Shown here piece by piece: positions 18,450-26,186 of a stretch of 64,000 bases of DNA. A program made the translations under genes and the position numbers. The notes under the pieces were generated by a model. It saw only the letters and a program-made list of their open reading frames with translations. It was not told the DNA's origin and made no database searches. The DNA comes from Burkholderia stabilis (GTDB lineage Bacteria > Pseudomonadota > Gammaproteobacteria > Burkholderiales > Burkholderiaceae): contig NZ_CP016442.1 in NCBI RefSeq assembly GCF_001742165.1, positions 496,001 through 560,000 on the forward strand, given 5' to 3'. Each line of letters opens with the position of its first letter. Position 1 is the stretch's first letter.

Positions 18450-18653
18450 TCACTTCTTCCTCGTGTGGATGTCCCTAATGTTTGCGTCCCGTCCTGCTTG
18501 CACGTTCGTAGAATTGTCGCCTCCTCGTTGCTGCTGACCACTCTCCCTAGAACGCCTGAATAGAATGCTTCCGATCCAGCCGATAGCCGCGATCACGAAA
18601 GCGCCGCCGATTCCGTCAAAAAGCCACTGTTTGTTTTCAACAATCCATTGCAT
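18450..18653 (-). CDS. Small membrane protein sharing a motif with the downstream gene
   Basis: A 67-aa protein: a short N-terminus (MQWIVENKQW), one transmembrane helix at about 11-32, a basic stop (RRSR) and a C-terminal tail with GGDNSTNVQAGRD followed by I-x3-I. The positive residues after the helix predict that the tail is cytoplasmic. The tail motif is nearly the same as that at the N-terminus of the downstream protein although the DNA has diverged, which points to selection on the motif. Such G/N/Q motifs shared by neighbouring genes are typical of amyloid-like signalling pairs in bacteria; that role is inference here. Confidence 0.65.
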   Translation of the reverse strand: MQWIVENKQWLFDGIGGAFVIAAIGWIGSILFRRSRESGQQQRGGDNSTNVQAGRDANIRDIHTRKK

Positions 18654-18791
18654 ACATTTCCTCTGTAAAGCTTTGTAGGGTCACTTGTATGTGCAAACGT
18701 CTTGTACGGACGAGTTAAAGGAAAACTCCCAAAAGGGCGGGTACAGGTTTGTGCGCGAATCCTTGTCAGATGAGGCGCAGGCGCTGCAGCA

Positions 18792-19195
18792 TCATCGGTT
18801 GCTGACAGATGGAAATGCAGCATCGCAGTCTGAGAGCGCCTCTCTTTCTATGTCGTCGAGCCAATTTGCCCAAGCTTGTATCATCTCACGACGCTCTGGC
18901 AAGTATTTGGCATGATTGTAAGTCGAGCGAGTCTTGTCCTTGTCTTTGTGAGATAACTGCATCTCAACGACTTCGTCTTTCCACCCCATCTCATGAAGGT
19001 TTGTCGATGCAGTGGCCCGAAAGTCATGACCAGTTATCGGTTCGGGGTTATCGGGGACCATGTAATCGATCGCCCGGTTGATCGTCGCTCGACTCATGTG
19101 TGGCAGCTTTCGATTGCTGTGAAGAATCGGCAAGATATATCCACGATTGCCATACATCTCCTGCAGCTCACGCAACAGTCCAAGCGCTTGCTTGG
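18792..19195 (-). pseudogene. P4-type tyrosine integrase, C-terminal piece
   Basis: This piece holds the C-terminal catalytic part: GHDFRATASTNLHEMGW (His-x-x-Arg) and TYNHAKYLPERREMIQ with the likely nucleophilic tyrosine. It ends with TGA at 18792-18794. At its upstream side it is cut by the IS21-family element, with CTTGG at 19191-19195 as target duplication. Joined to the pieces at 21805-22240 and 23155-23555, minus one copy of each duplication, it gives 1233 bp, a complete 411-codon frame. Confidence 0.88.
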
Positions 19196-19201
19196 TGTCA
19201 C

Positions 19202-19321
19202 GGGGCGGCGCTATGGAGCCAATGCGGGGTCGGCATAAGGGCGCCACTTGAGGGGCGGCACATAGGCGCCAGTCCAAGGGCGGCGTAATGGCGCCACGTT
19301 AGGGGCGGCGCATAGGCGCCA
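19202..19321 (+). repeat. Left-end tandem repeats of the IS21-family element
   Basis: Five related units of about 20 bp, consensus GGGGCGGCnnATnGGCGCCA, start at 19202, 19226, 19252, 19277 and 19302, a period near 25 bp. Two inverted copies lie at the right end (21755-21773 and 21780-21799). IS21 transposases are known to bind such repeated end sites. Confidence 0.8.
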
Positions 19322-19393
19322 GCAGCATCAGGGCGAGAACGCGGTTCGAACTTTCCGAGTCGGTACGCTCCGTTCTTTTTGAACGGAGCGTCC

Positions 19394-20926
19394 ATGGCCA
19401 ACAGGAGGTTCGAATTGTTTGAATACCGCCAAGTCCTTGTCCGCATGCGGCAAGGCGATTCTGACCGCGACATCGCGCGCGGCGGTTTGATGGGGCGCAA
19501 GAAGCTGACGACCGTGCGCCGCGAGGCTGAAGCGCGTAGTTGGCTGGATCCGGTGCAGCCGCTGCCGGACGACGCTACGATCGCGGGTGTCTTCGGGCGC
19601 ACGCCGCACCTGCCGCACACCTGTGTGTCGACGGTTGAGCCATATCGCGAACAGGTCCGCGAATGGCTTGCCGCCGGCGTTCAGGGCACCACGATCCATG
19701 CCGCCCTTCAACGCAATCATGGCTACGCCGGCAGCTATTGTGCCGTGAAGCGCATGCTGCGCCATCTGGCTGCCGAGCGCAGCGTGGCCACCACAACGAT
19801 CCTCGACTTCGCACCGGCCGACGCCGCGCAGGTCGACTTCGGCGCGGGACCCGTGCTGACGGTCGAGGGCATTGCGGTCCGGACGTGGATCTTCGTGATG
19901 ACGTTGTGCTGGTCGCGCCACCAGTATGCCGAGATCGTGCTGGACCAGACCGTCGAGACGTGGCTCGCCAGCCACCGGCGCGCCTTCGAATGGTTCGGCG
20001 GCTGTCCCGACCGGGTCATCATCGATAACGCGAAGTGCGCGATCATCCGGGCGTGTCGATACGAGCCGGCGGTGCAACGCTCGTACGCCGCGCTTGCCGA
20101 GGGATATGGATTCCGGATCGACGCCTGTCCGCCGCACGATCCCCAGAAGAAGGGCGTCGTCGAATCGGGCGTCAAATACGTCAAGAAGTCCTTCGTGCCG
20201 CTGCGCGAGTTCCGGGATCTGGCCGACGCCAACCGGCAACTGCGCGAATGGGTGATGCAGCAGGCCGGCACTCGTATCCACGGCACCGTCCACGAACGGC
20301 CGCTGACGCGCTTCGGCGTCGAGCGCCCGTTGCTCGCTGCATTGCCGGACGTGCCGCCGGTACTGTCGGTCTGGAAGGAGGTGGCGGTCCATCGCGACGG
20401 CCACGTCGTCTACAAGCACGCGCTGTACTCTGCACCGTTCACGCTCGTCGGCAAGTCGCTCTGGCTGAAGGCGACCGATACGGTCATCCAGCTGTTCCAT
20501 CGGCATGAACTCGTCGCAACCCATCCGCGGCAGCGGGCCGGCGGTCGCCACACGGTGCGAGATCACCAGCCGCCCGAAGCGCAGGCCTGGCTCGAGCACG
20601 ATCCGCAGTGGTGTCTGGCGCGCGCGAAGGAGATCGGGCCGTCGTGCCACGGCGTGATCCTCGCGCTGTTCAACGACAAGGTGCTCGTCAACCTGCGCGG
20701 CGCGCAGGGGATCATCCGGCTGCGACAGAAAGTCGGCGATCAGAGGCTGGAAGCAGCCTGCGAGCGTGCGCTCGCGTTCAGCAGCGCGAAGTACAGCACC
20801 ATCAAGGGCATCCTCGACAAAGGCCTGGACAGCGAACCGGTGCCGCGTCCCGCGTCGGCCCCGACTGGCGCTTACCAGAACGGCGGCCGCTTCGGCCGTG
20901 ATCTCCAATCCCTGCTGATCCACTGA
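19394..20926 (+). CDS. istA: IS21-family transposase IstA
   Basis: A 510-aa DDE transposase. An N-terminal helix-turn-helix (ANRRFELFEYRQVLVRMRQG, residues 2-40) is followed by an rve integrase core with the first Asp in LDFAPADAAQVDFG near 142, the second in CPDRVIIDNAKCAI near 210 and Glu in DPQKKGVVESGVKYVK near 257. ATG at 19394 is preferred over the upstream TTG at 19379. It is separated from istB by 4 bp, the normal operon order. It appears full length. Confidence 0.92.
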   Translation: MANRRFELFEYRQVLVRMRQGDSDRDIARGGLMGRKKLTTVRREAEARSWLDPVQPLPDDATIAGVFGRTPHLPHTCVSTVEPYREQVREWLAAGVQGTTIHAALQRNHGYAGSYCAVKRMLRHLAAERSVATTTILDFAPADAAQVDFGAGPVLTVEGIAVRTWIFVMTLCWSRHQYAEIVLDQTVETWLASHRRAFEWFGGCPDRVIIDNAKCAIIRACRYEPAVQRSYAALAEGYGFRIDACPPHDPQKKGVVESGVKYVKKSFVPLREFRDLADANRQLREWVMQQAGTRIHGTVHERPLTRFGVERPLLAALPDVPPVLSVWKEVAVHRDGHVVYKHALYSAPFTLVGKSLWLKATDTVIQLFHRHELVATHPRQRAGGRHTVRDHQPPEAQAWLEHDPQWCLARAKEIGPSCHGVILALFNDKVLVNLRGAQGIIRLRQKVGDQRLEAACERALAFSSAKYSTIKGILDKGLDSEPVPRPASAPTGAYQNGGRFGRDLQSLLIH

Positions 20927-20930
20927 CACC

Positions 20931-21719
20931 ATGAACCCGAGTCCCGAATTGAATTCCATCCTCAAACAGCTGCGCCTGTCCGGCATCCTCGACTCGCTTG
21001 AGCAGCGCAACCGTCAGGCGATCGACGGGCAGCTCGCCTATACCGAGTTCCTTGCCATGCTGCTGCACGACGAGGTTGCCCGTCGCGAACACAAGAAGCT
21101 CGGCACCCGTCTGCTGCGCGCCGGCTTCGCGATGGGCAAGACGCTCGAGACGTTCGACTTCGACCGGCTGCCTACGTTGAACCGCTCACACGTTCATGAT
21201 CTCGCGACAGGCCGGTATCTCGACGAGAAGGTCGCGATCCTGATCGCCGGTCCAACCGGCACCGGCAAAAGCCACTTGGCCCAGGCGCTGGGCCACTGCG
21301 CCGCCCGCCAAGGCCGCGATGTGCTGTTCATCTCGCAGACCGAGCTGCTCAAGCGATTGAACGCCGCGCGCGCCACCGGCGCCTATGACCGCAAGTTCCA
21401 GCAGTACGCCCGGGTGCCGCTGCTGATCGTCGATGACTTCGCGCTCAAACCGCTACGTACCCCGCAGGACGAGGACTTCCACGATCTCGTCGCGGCCCGC
21501 TACGAGCACGCGGCGACCATCCTGACGTCGAATCTCGACTTCGGTGAATGGGGCGCCGCGTTCCCCGACAACCGCATCCTCGGCACCGCCACACTCGACC
21601 GACTACGCCACGGCGCCTACCGGCTCGTCCTCGAGGGCGACAGTTACCGCACCCCGAAACCGATGCCAGATCCCCCTCAAAATGCAGTTGCCAAAAACGG
21701 CAAAAAACCGCAACCTTGA
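20931..21719 (+). CDS. istB: IS21-family helper ATPase IstB
   Basis: A 262-aa AAA+ ATPase that helps IstA choose targets. Walker A is AGPTGTGKSH near 105-114 and Walker B is LLIVDDFA near 165-172. It is transcribed with istA. The C-terminal tail is lysine-rich. Intact by eye. Confidence 0.92.
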   Translation: MNPSPELNSILKQLRLSGILDSLEQRNRQAIDGQLAYTEFLAMLLHDEVARREHKKLGTRLLRAGFAMGKTLETFDFDRLPTLNRSHVHDLATGRYLDEKVAILIAGPTGTGKSHLAQALGHCAARQGRDVLFISQTELLKRLNAARATGAYDRKFQQYARVPLLIVDDFALKPLRTPQDEDFHDLVAARYEHAATILTSNLDFGEWGAAFPDNRILGTATLDRLRHGAYRLVLEGDSYRTPKPMPDPPQNAVAKNGKKPQP

Positions 21720-21754
21720 AACCGTTCGAATCCGCGTTTTACCCCCGGTTCTGC

Positions 21755-21799
21755 TGGCGCCATTACGCCGCCCATCCCCGGCTCCTTTACGCCGCCCCG
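21755..21799 (-). repeat. Right-end repeats of the IS21-family element
   Basis: Two units (21755-21773 and 21780-21799) are inverted copies of the left-end repeat consensus. They end 5 bp before the element terminus at 21804. Confidence 0.7.
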
Positions 21800-21804
21800 C
21801 GACA

Positions 21805-22240
21805 CTTGGGAAGAGGGACGATGTGCAACCGTCGTGCTTTGATCTTTTCAGGGGGAACCTTCCACTCTGCAGCAGCCAAATCAATTTCTTCCCATCGCGC
21901 TCGACAAAGTTCAATTGTTCGTGGGAACAGCATCATCAGCAGGCGAATCGCAATGACGGTTCTCCTGCTCTTATAGGTTGGAAGCTGTCGCAACAGCCGC
22001 TTAAGTTCTTCACGGCTTAACGGCCGAGCATTCTCTGTTGGAGGCTTTAGGATCGATCCGCGCAACACGGATGCGGGATCTGTATCTGCCCGTAGCGTGA
22101 TCACTGCATACTGGAACACGTTGGATATGTACTGGCGCAGTTTGATTGCTACAGACGGGGAGCCGCGCTCTTCGACACGGCGCATCAACGCGAGCACGTC
22201 GTGGGCCGTAACGGAGCGCATCGGGCGGTTTCCGATATAA
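21805..22240 (-). pseudogene. P4-type tyrosine integrase, middle piece
   Basis: This piece lies between the two insertion sequences. It encodes the core-binding domain (VTAHDVLALMRRVEERG) and the first catalytic arginine region (FPRTIELCRARWEEID), ending in HIVPLPK at the IS21 junction. The left edge CTTGG and the right edge TAA are the target duplications of the two elements. Confidence 0.88.
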
Positions 22241-23154
22241 GAGACGGTTTCATAAAGACTGATCGGCCCGCCGAAGGGTATTCCAGCAGATCAGACAGCA
22301 ACCGAGTTTGAGGAACGCGCCGTGAATGTCTGCACGGCGCTCGAAACGAATACGGAGACGACGGAAGTGATGCAGCCAGGCATGCGTGCGTTCGACGACC
22401 CAGCGATATTTGCCAAGGCCGCTGCCATGTTCGGTACGGCGCTTGGCGATCACTGGCTCGATACCGCGATCGCGCAACGCGCGCCGATGTCGCTCGGAGT
22501 CGTAACCGCGATCCGCGTAGACCACACGCGGCCGCTGCAATGGGTGGCCACGCAATCCGCGGATCGGCGGAATCGCGTCGATCAGCGGCAGCAATTGCGT
22601 GACGTCGTTGACGTTCGCGCCGGTCAGGATCGCGGCGAGCGGCGTACCGTTGGCGTCGGTGACGATGTGGTGCTTGGAACCGGGTCGCGCGCGATCGGTG
22701 GGGTTTGGCCCAGTTTTTGGCCTGCCCCAACGGCGCGAATCGATGATGAATCGACGGCGGCTCGTGAGAAGTCGATCTGGTCCGCTGCGCGCAGCTTTGC
22801 GAGCAGTAGCTCGTGCAAGCGATCCCAGACACCGGCTGCTTGCCAATCGCGCAGCCGGCGCCAACATGTCACGCCCGAGCCGCATCCCATCTCGGCCGGC
22901 AGGTCGCGCCAGCGTAGTCCGGTCTTGAGAACGAACAGGATGCCGGTCAGCGCGGCGCGATTCGAAACAGGCAGGCGGCCCGGGTTCTTCTCGCGCCGCG
23001 GCTTGGGTGGCGGCAGTAACGGCTCGATCAGTGTCCACAATTCATCGTCGATGATCGGCTTGGCCATCTCCTCAGTCTCGGTTGTTCCGATGCCTGAGGT
23101 TAACAGCTCACCGCGAAAGTTAACAGCCCCACGGGGCCTTTTTGAAACCGTCTC
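22241..23154 (-). mobile_element. IS5-family (IS427-type) insertion sequence, 914 bp
   Basis: Terminal inverted repeats GAGACGGTTTCA lie at 22241-22252 and, inverted, at 23143-23154. The target duplication is TAA (22238-22240 and 23155-23157), as expected for the TNA target of this group. The single transposase gene is read on the minus strand in two overlapping frames. Size and layout resemble IS402-like elements of Burkholderia. Excision restores the integrase frame across AYPYIGNRPM. Confidence 0.9.
22250..23067 (-). CDS. IS5-family transposase, two frames joined by a -1 frameshift
   Basis: The first frame starts at 23067 (MAKPIIDDELWTLIEPLLPP) and contains the DUF4096-type N-terminus up to VDSSSIRAVGAGQK. 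The second frame continues with TGPNPTDRARPGSKHHIV, VYADRGYDSE and the C-terminal YRWVVERTHAWLHHFRRL, which carry the DDE residues. The switch is a -1 slip on the A5 run (complement of 22714-22718). Programmed frameshifting is usual for the IS427 group, so the gene is probably active rather than broken. Confidence 0.85.
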
Positions 23155-23555
23155 TAAGGGTAAGCATCTGCTTCAAGCATGCGCAGGATCTCGCCATAGT
23201 GCCGCTCGGTCCACGTCTTTTGCTTCTTCGCAAGCCACTCATCGCTGACGACTCGGAAAGTTGCTTTGCCTTCGTTGATGCGCGCGGATAGCACTTCTTG
23301 TCGTGCATGGGATGGATGCAGTCCCTTCTTGACGAGTGCGCGCGCATCGTCGCGCGCCATGCGCGCGTCTTGGAGGCTGACGGCCGGGTATTCACCGATT
23401 GCGAATAGGTTCTCCTTCCCAGCAATCCTGTATCGGTATCGCCAGAGCTTGGAGCCGGACGGACGCACCTCAAGATACAGGCCATTGGCGTCGGTAAGTT
23501 TGGTAGGCTTGTCGCCTGCCTTCGCTTGTCGGATTTTGACGTCGGTAAGTGGCAA
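23155..23555 (-). pseudogene. P4-type tyrosine integrase, N-terminal piece
   Basis: This piece carries the arm-binding DUF4102 domain: PLTDVKIRQAKAGDKPTKL, NGLYLEVRPSGSKLWRYRYR and LFAIGEYPAVSLQDAR. The likely start is TTG at 23555, since PLTDVKIR is the usual beginning; further in-frame upstream sequence is the att region and is not integrase. It lies 178 bp from the right att repeat, the standard position for a P4-type integrase. It is cut by the IS5-family element at 23154/23155. Confidence 0.88.
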
Positions 23556-23564
23556 GGTGAAATA

Positions 23565-23618
23565 GCGGGTATCGTCGTTGGGTGTTTGAAATGATACCCG
23601 CTTTATTACCCGCTTTTT
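23565..23618 (+). repeat. Candidate integrase arm-site repeats, right end
   Basis: GATACCCGC occurs at 23593-23601, a variant TTACCCGC at 23606-23613 followed by T residues, and an inverted copy GCGGGTATC at 23565-23573 near the integrase start. They mirror the left-end copies at 13402-13422. Confidence 0.55.
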
Positions 23619-23733
23619 TTCCGGCTGGGTGCGATTTCTCGTGAACGTGAGCGAACGGTGGAAGGGCGTAGAGTGCCCAACTGGTAGGGGTTGCAGGCGA
23701 GTCGCCGAACCAAAACGAACAGGAGCGAACGAA

Positions 23734-23767
23734 GTGATCAGACATATTGTCATGTGGAAGTTGAAGG
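23734..23767 (+). repeat. Right boundary repeat (attR) inside the Dabb gene start
   Basis: 34 bp matching 13310-13343 with four mismatches. It includes the GTG start codon and first 11 codons of the intact Dabb gene; the upstream ribosome site AGGAG is shared too. It marks the right end of the island. Confidence 0.75.
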
Positions 23768-24048
23768 AATCGGCGGAAGGCGCGACGCGCGCGCAGAACG
23801 CGCTGAAGCTGAAGGAAAAGCTCGAAGGCTGCCGCGACCTCGTGCCGGGCACGCTGCAGATCCAGGTCGGTGTGGCGACGCCCGGCCTCGAAGCGACGTC
23901 CGACGTCGTGCTCGTGTCCGATTTCACGGACCAGGCCGCGCTCGACGCATACCAGGTGCACCCGGTTCACCAGGAAGTGAAGAAATTCGTCGTCGCCGTG
24001 GCCGAATCGCGCCAGTGCGTCGATTACCTCGTCGACGACGCACGATGA
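23734..24048 (+). CDS. Dabb (stress-responsive alpha/beta barrel) domain protein
   Basis: A 104-aa protein of the Dabb family, small ferredoxin-like dimers of unclear role. It shows IRHIVMWKLK at the start, then EKLEGCRDLVPGTLQIQVGV, and DFTDQAALDAYQVHPVHQEV near 65-85. The GTG start at 23734 has AGGAG 8 bp upstream. Its first codons are the integration site of the island, so its native upstream region has been replaced by island DNA. The stop overlaps the following thioesterase gene (ATGA). Confidence 0.82.
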   Translation: MIRHIVMWKLKESAEGATRAQNALKLKEKLEGCRDLVPGTLQIQVGVATPGLEATSDVVLVSDFTDQAALDAYQVHPVHQEVKKFVVAVAESRQCVDYLVDDAR

Positions 24049-24524
24049 GCGACGCGGCAACCCCGGCGGACAGCCCGTCGATCGAAAGCCCGTTCGTTGA
24101 CCTGCTCGGCGTGCGGCTCGTGTCCGCGAAGGACGGCGCGAGCGAGATCGTGCTGCCGCTCGAAGAGCGGCACATGAACACGTGGAGCATCGCGCACGGC
24201 GGCGTGACGATGACGCTTGCGGACATCGCGCTCGCGATGGCCGCGCGCAGCCTGACCGATGACGGCGTCGGCGTCGTCACGGTCGAGATGAAGGTGAACT
24301 TCATGCAGCCGGGCCGCGGCGAGTTGCGCGCGTACGGGCGCGTGATGCACCGCTCGACGACGATGGCCTACTGCGAAGGCGAAGTGCGCGACAGCGACGG
24401 CAACTTCGTCGCGAAGGCGCTCGGCACGTTCAAGTACATGCGGCGGCTCGCGGTAGGGCGCGACATCAAGCGACAACGCTCGCGCACGGCGCCGGACGCG
24501 CAACCCGGCCCGAGCGACGCGTAA
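24045..24524 (+). CDS. PaaI-type hotdog-fold thioesterase
   Basis: A 159-aa hotdog protein that probably hydrolyses an acyl-CoA. The characteristic NTWSIAHGGVTMTLAD segment lies at about 45-60, followed by VTVEMKVNFMQPGRG. It starts 4 bp inside the Dabb gene, which implies coupling, and is followed by a terminator. The C-terminal 20 residues are a basic, low-complexity tail. Substrate unknown. Confidence 0.82.
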   Translation: MSDAATPADSPSIESPFVDLLGVRLVSAKDGASEIVLPLEERHMNTWSIAHGGVTMTLADIALAMAARSLTDDGVGVVTVEMKVNFMQPGRGELRAYGRVMHRSTTMAYCEGEVRDSDGNFVAKALGTFKYMRRLAVGRDIKRQRSRTAPDAQPGPSDA

Positions 24525-24536
24525 GCGCGCACACGC

Positions 24537-24570
24537 ACGGCCCTGCCTTCCCACCGGCAGGGCCGTTTCG
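24537..24570 (+). terminator. Terminator after the Dabb-thioesterase operon
   Basis: Stem ACGGCCCTGC (24537-24546) pairs with GCAGGGCCGT (24557-24566), followed by TTCGTTT. Confidence 0.75.
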
Positions 24571-24725
24571 TTTGGCGGGCCGCATGGGTGCGGCGGCCGT
24601 GTTTCAAGGGGCGCAGAAGGGCCGCGCATGTCGGCACTGCAGTGCGCGTCGCGCCCGCCCGACACGCGCGTGGCATCATGTGACGCTTGTCCGCTCACGG
24701 CGCCGCGCACGCGCCGTCCTCTCCG

Positions 24726-25685
24726 ATGCCGCTGAATCCGAAGATCGCCCAGGTGCTCGACATGATCGAGCGCGCGAAACGCCCGTCCTATCACCACCAG
24801 ACGCCGCAGCAGGCGCGCGCCGCATACGAGAGGAGCGCGCCGATTCTCGACGTCGCACCGGCAGCGATGCATTCGGTCGAGGAATGCGTCGTGCCGACGC
24901 GCGACGGCCGCACGATCGGCGCGCGGCTGTACCTGCCGGTCGAGCCGAGTCTCGCGGAGCCGCTGCCCGCGCTCGTCTACTACCACGGCGGCGGTTTCAC
25001 GGTCGGCAGCGTCGACACGCACGATGCGCTGTGCCGGATGTTCGCGCACGATGCGCAATGCGCGGTGCTGTCGGTCGGCTACCGGCTCGCGCCCGAACAC
25101 CGGTTCCCGACCGCGGTGAACGATGCGGACGATGCGTTGCAGTGGCTGCATCGCGAAGCCGCCGCGTTCGGTATCGACGCGTCGCGGCTGGCGGTCGGCG
25201 GCGACAGCGCGGGCGGCACGCTCGCGACCGTCTGCGCGGTGCTCGCACGCGACGCGGGCATCGGTCTTGCGCTGCAGATGCTGATTTACCCGGGCGTGAC
25301 GGGCTACCAGGACACCGAATCGCATGCGCGGCTCGCGAACGGCTACCTGCTGACGCAGGACACGATCCAGTGGTTCTTCACGCAATACGTGCGCGATTCG
25401 GCGGATCGCGACGACTGGCGCTTCGCGCCGCTCGACGGCACGCGCGGCGCGCCGTCGTTCGCGGGCGTCGCGCCGGCCTGGATCGCGACGGCCGAATACG
25501 ATCCGCTGAACGACGAAGGCGCCGCGTATGCGGAGAAGCTGCGCGCGGCCGGCAACAGGGTTACGCTGGTCTGTTATCCGGGGATGATCCACGAATTCTT
25601 CAAGATGGGCGGCTACGTGCCCGAGGTGCGGGCCGCGCATGCCGATGCGGTCGCGGCGCTGAAGGCCGCATTCGACGACGTTTGA
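24726..25685 (+). CDS. Alpha/beta hydrolase, hormone-sensitive-lipase family esterase
   Basis: A 319-aa carboxylesterase. The oxyanion motif HGGG is in YYHGGGFTVG near 85, the nucleophile in GGDSAGGTLA near 160, the acid in YDPLNDEG near 260 and the histidine in GMIHEFF near 287. ATG at 24726 (MPLNPKIAQVLD) is the normal family start; no strong ribosome site is seen, and an in-frame TTG lies 39 bp upstream. The natural ester substrate is unknown. Confidence 0.85.
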   Translation: MPLNPKIAQVLDMIERAKRPSYHHQTPQQARAAYERSAPILDVAPAAMHSVEECVVPTRDGRTIGARLYLPVEPSLAEPLPALVYYHGGGFTVGSVDTHDALCRMFAHDAQCAVLSVGYRLAPEHRFPTAVNDADDALQWLHREAAAFGIDASRLAVGGDSAGGTLATVCAVLARDAGIGLALQMLIYPGVTGYQDTESHARLANGYLLTQDTIQWFFTQYVRDSADRDDWRFAPLDGTRGAPSFAGVAPAWIATAEYDPLNDEGAAYAEKLRAAGNRVTLVCYPGMIHEFFKMGGYVPEVRAAHADAVAALKAAFDDV

Positions 25686-25727
25686 CGGCGGGCGTGTGAC
25701 GGTGTGCGCGCCGCATGGAGGACAGCG

Positions 25728-26168
25728 ATGACGGACGGCGTGGTGGAAACGGGCGACTGGACGATACTGGGCGGCGATGCCGCGCGCATCCGCGACGCGG
25801 TGTTCGTGCGCGAACAGCGGATTCCGCCGGAATGGGAGCTCGACGACGACGATCCGCTGTCGCTCCATGCGGTTGCTTACCGGGTCGACGCGGTGACGGG
25901 AATGCGCCGTGCGGTCGCGACGGGGAGGCTGCTGCCGTCCGGCACGATCGGCCGGGTCTCGGTGCTGGCCGACGCACGCGGGCAGGGTGTCGGGTCGGCC
26001 GTGCTGGACGCGCTGCTGGCGGCCGCGCGGCGGCGTGGCGAACCCGTCGTGCGGCTTTACGCGCAGGATTCGGCGGTGTCGTTCTATCTGCGGCACGGCT
26101 TCGCCGCGGTCGGGGAACCGTTCGTCGAAGCCGGCGTGCCGCACGTCGAGATGATGCGCGCGCCGTAG
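25728..26168 (+). CDS. GNAT-family N-acetyltransferase
   Basis: A 146-aa acetyltransferase of the ElaA/YjcF-like branch. It shows IRDAVFVREQRIP near 21-33, the acetyl-CoA loop VLADARGQGVGSAVLDALL near 79-97 and SFYLRHGFAAVGEPF with a conserved Tyr. The start at 25728 follows GGAGG. The acceptor is unknown. It is cotranscribed with the esterase (42-bp gap) and converges on the NRDE gene. Confidence 0.85.
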   Translation: MTDGVVETGDWTILGGDAARIRDAVFVREQRIPPEWELDDDDPLSLHAVAYRVDAVTGMRRAVATGRLLPSGTIGRVSVLADARGQGVGSAVLDALLAAARRRGEPVVRLYAQDSAVSFYLRHGFAAVGEPFVEAGVPHVEMMRAP

Positions 26169-26186
26169 CGCGCGGGGCCTGCGCGT

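Larger units (their letters stand above)
19196..21804 (+). mobile_element. IS21-family insertion sequence (2609 bp)
   Basis: The element starts TGTCACGGGGCGGCG and ends with the inverted form of TGTCGCGGGGCGGCG, and is flanked by the 5-bp duplication CTTGG (19191-19195 and 21805-21809). It carries istA and istB and the multiple subterminal repeats typical of the family. It lies inside the island integrase gene; deleting it with one CTTGG restores the integrase reading frame exactly (VPLPKQALGLLREL). The element looks intact. Confidence 0.92.

Noticed and set aside
19196..19321. Regularly spaced 20-bp repeats that might suggest a small CRISPR array
   Set aside because: They match the multiple end repeats of IS21-family elements, have spacers of only about 5 bp, and recur inverted at the other end.
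22250..23067. Reading the IS5-family transposase as a broken pseudogene because of its frame change
   Set aside because: The change is a -1 slip at an A5 run in the place where IS427-type elements use programmed frameshifting; the rest is intact.
22322..23248. A plus-strand frame of 308 codons over the IS5-family element
   Set aside because: It is antisense to the transposase, whose two frames and inverted repeats explain the sequence.
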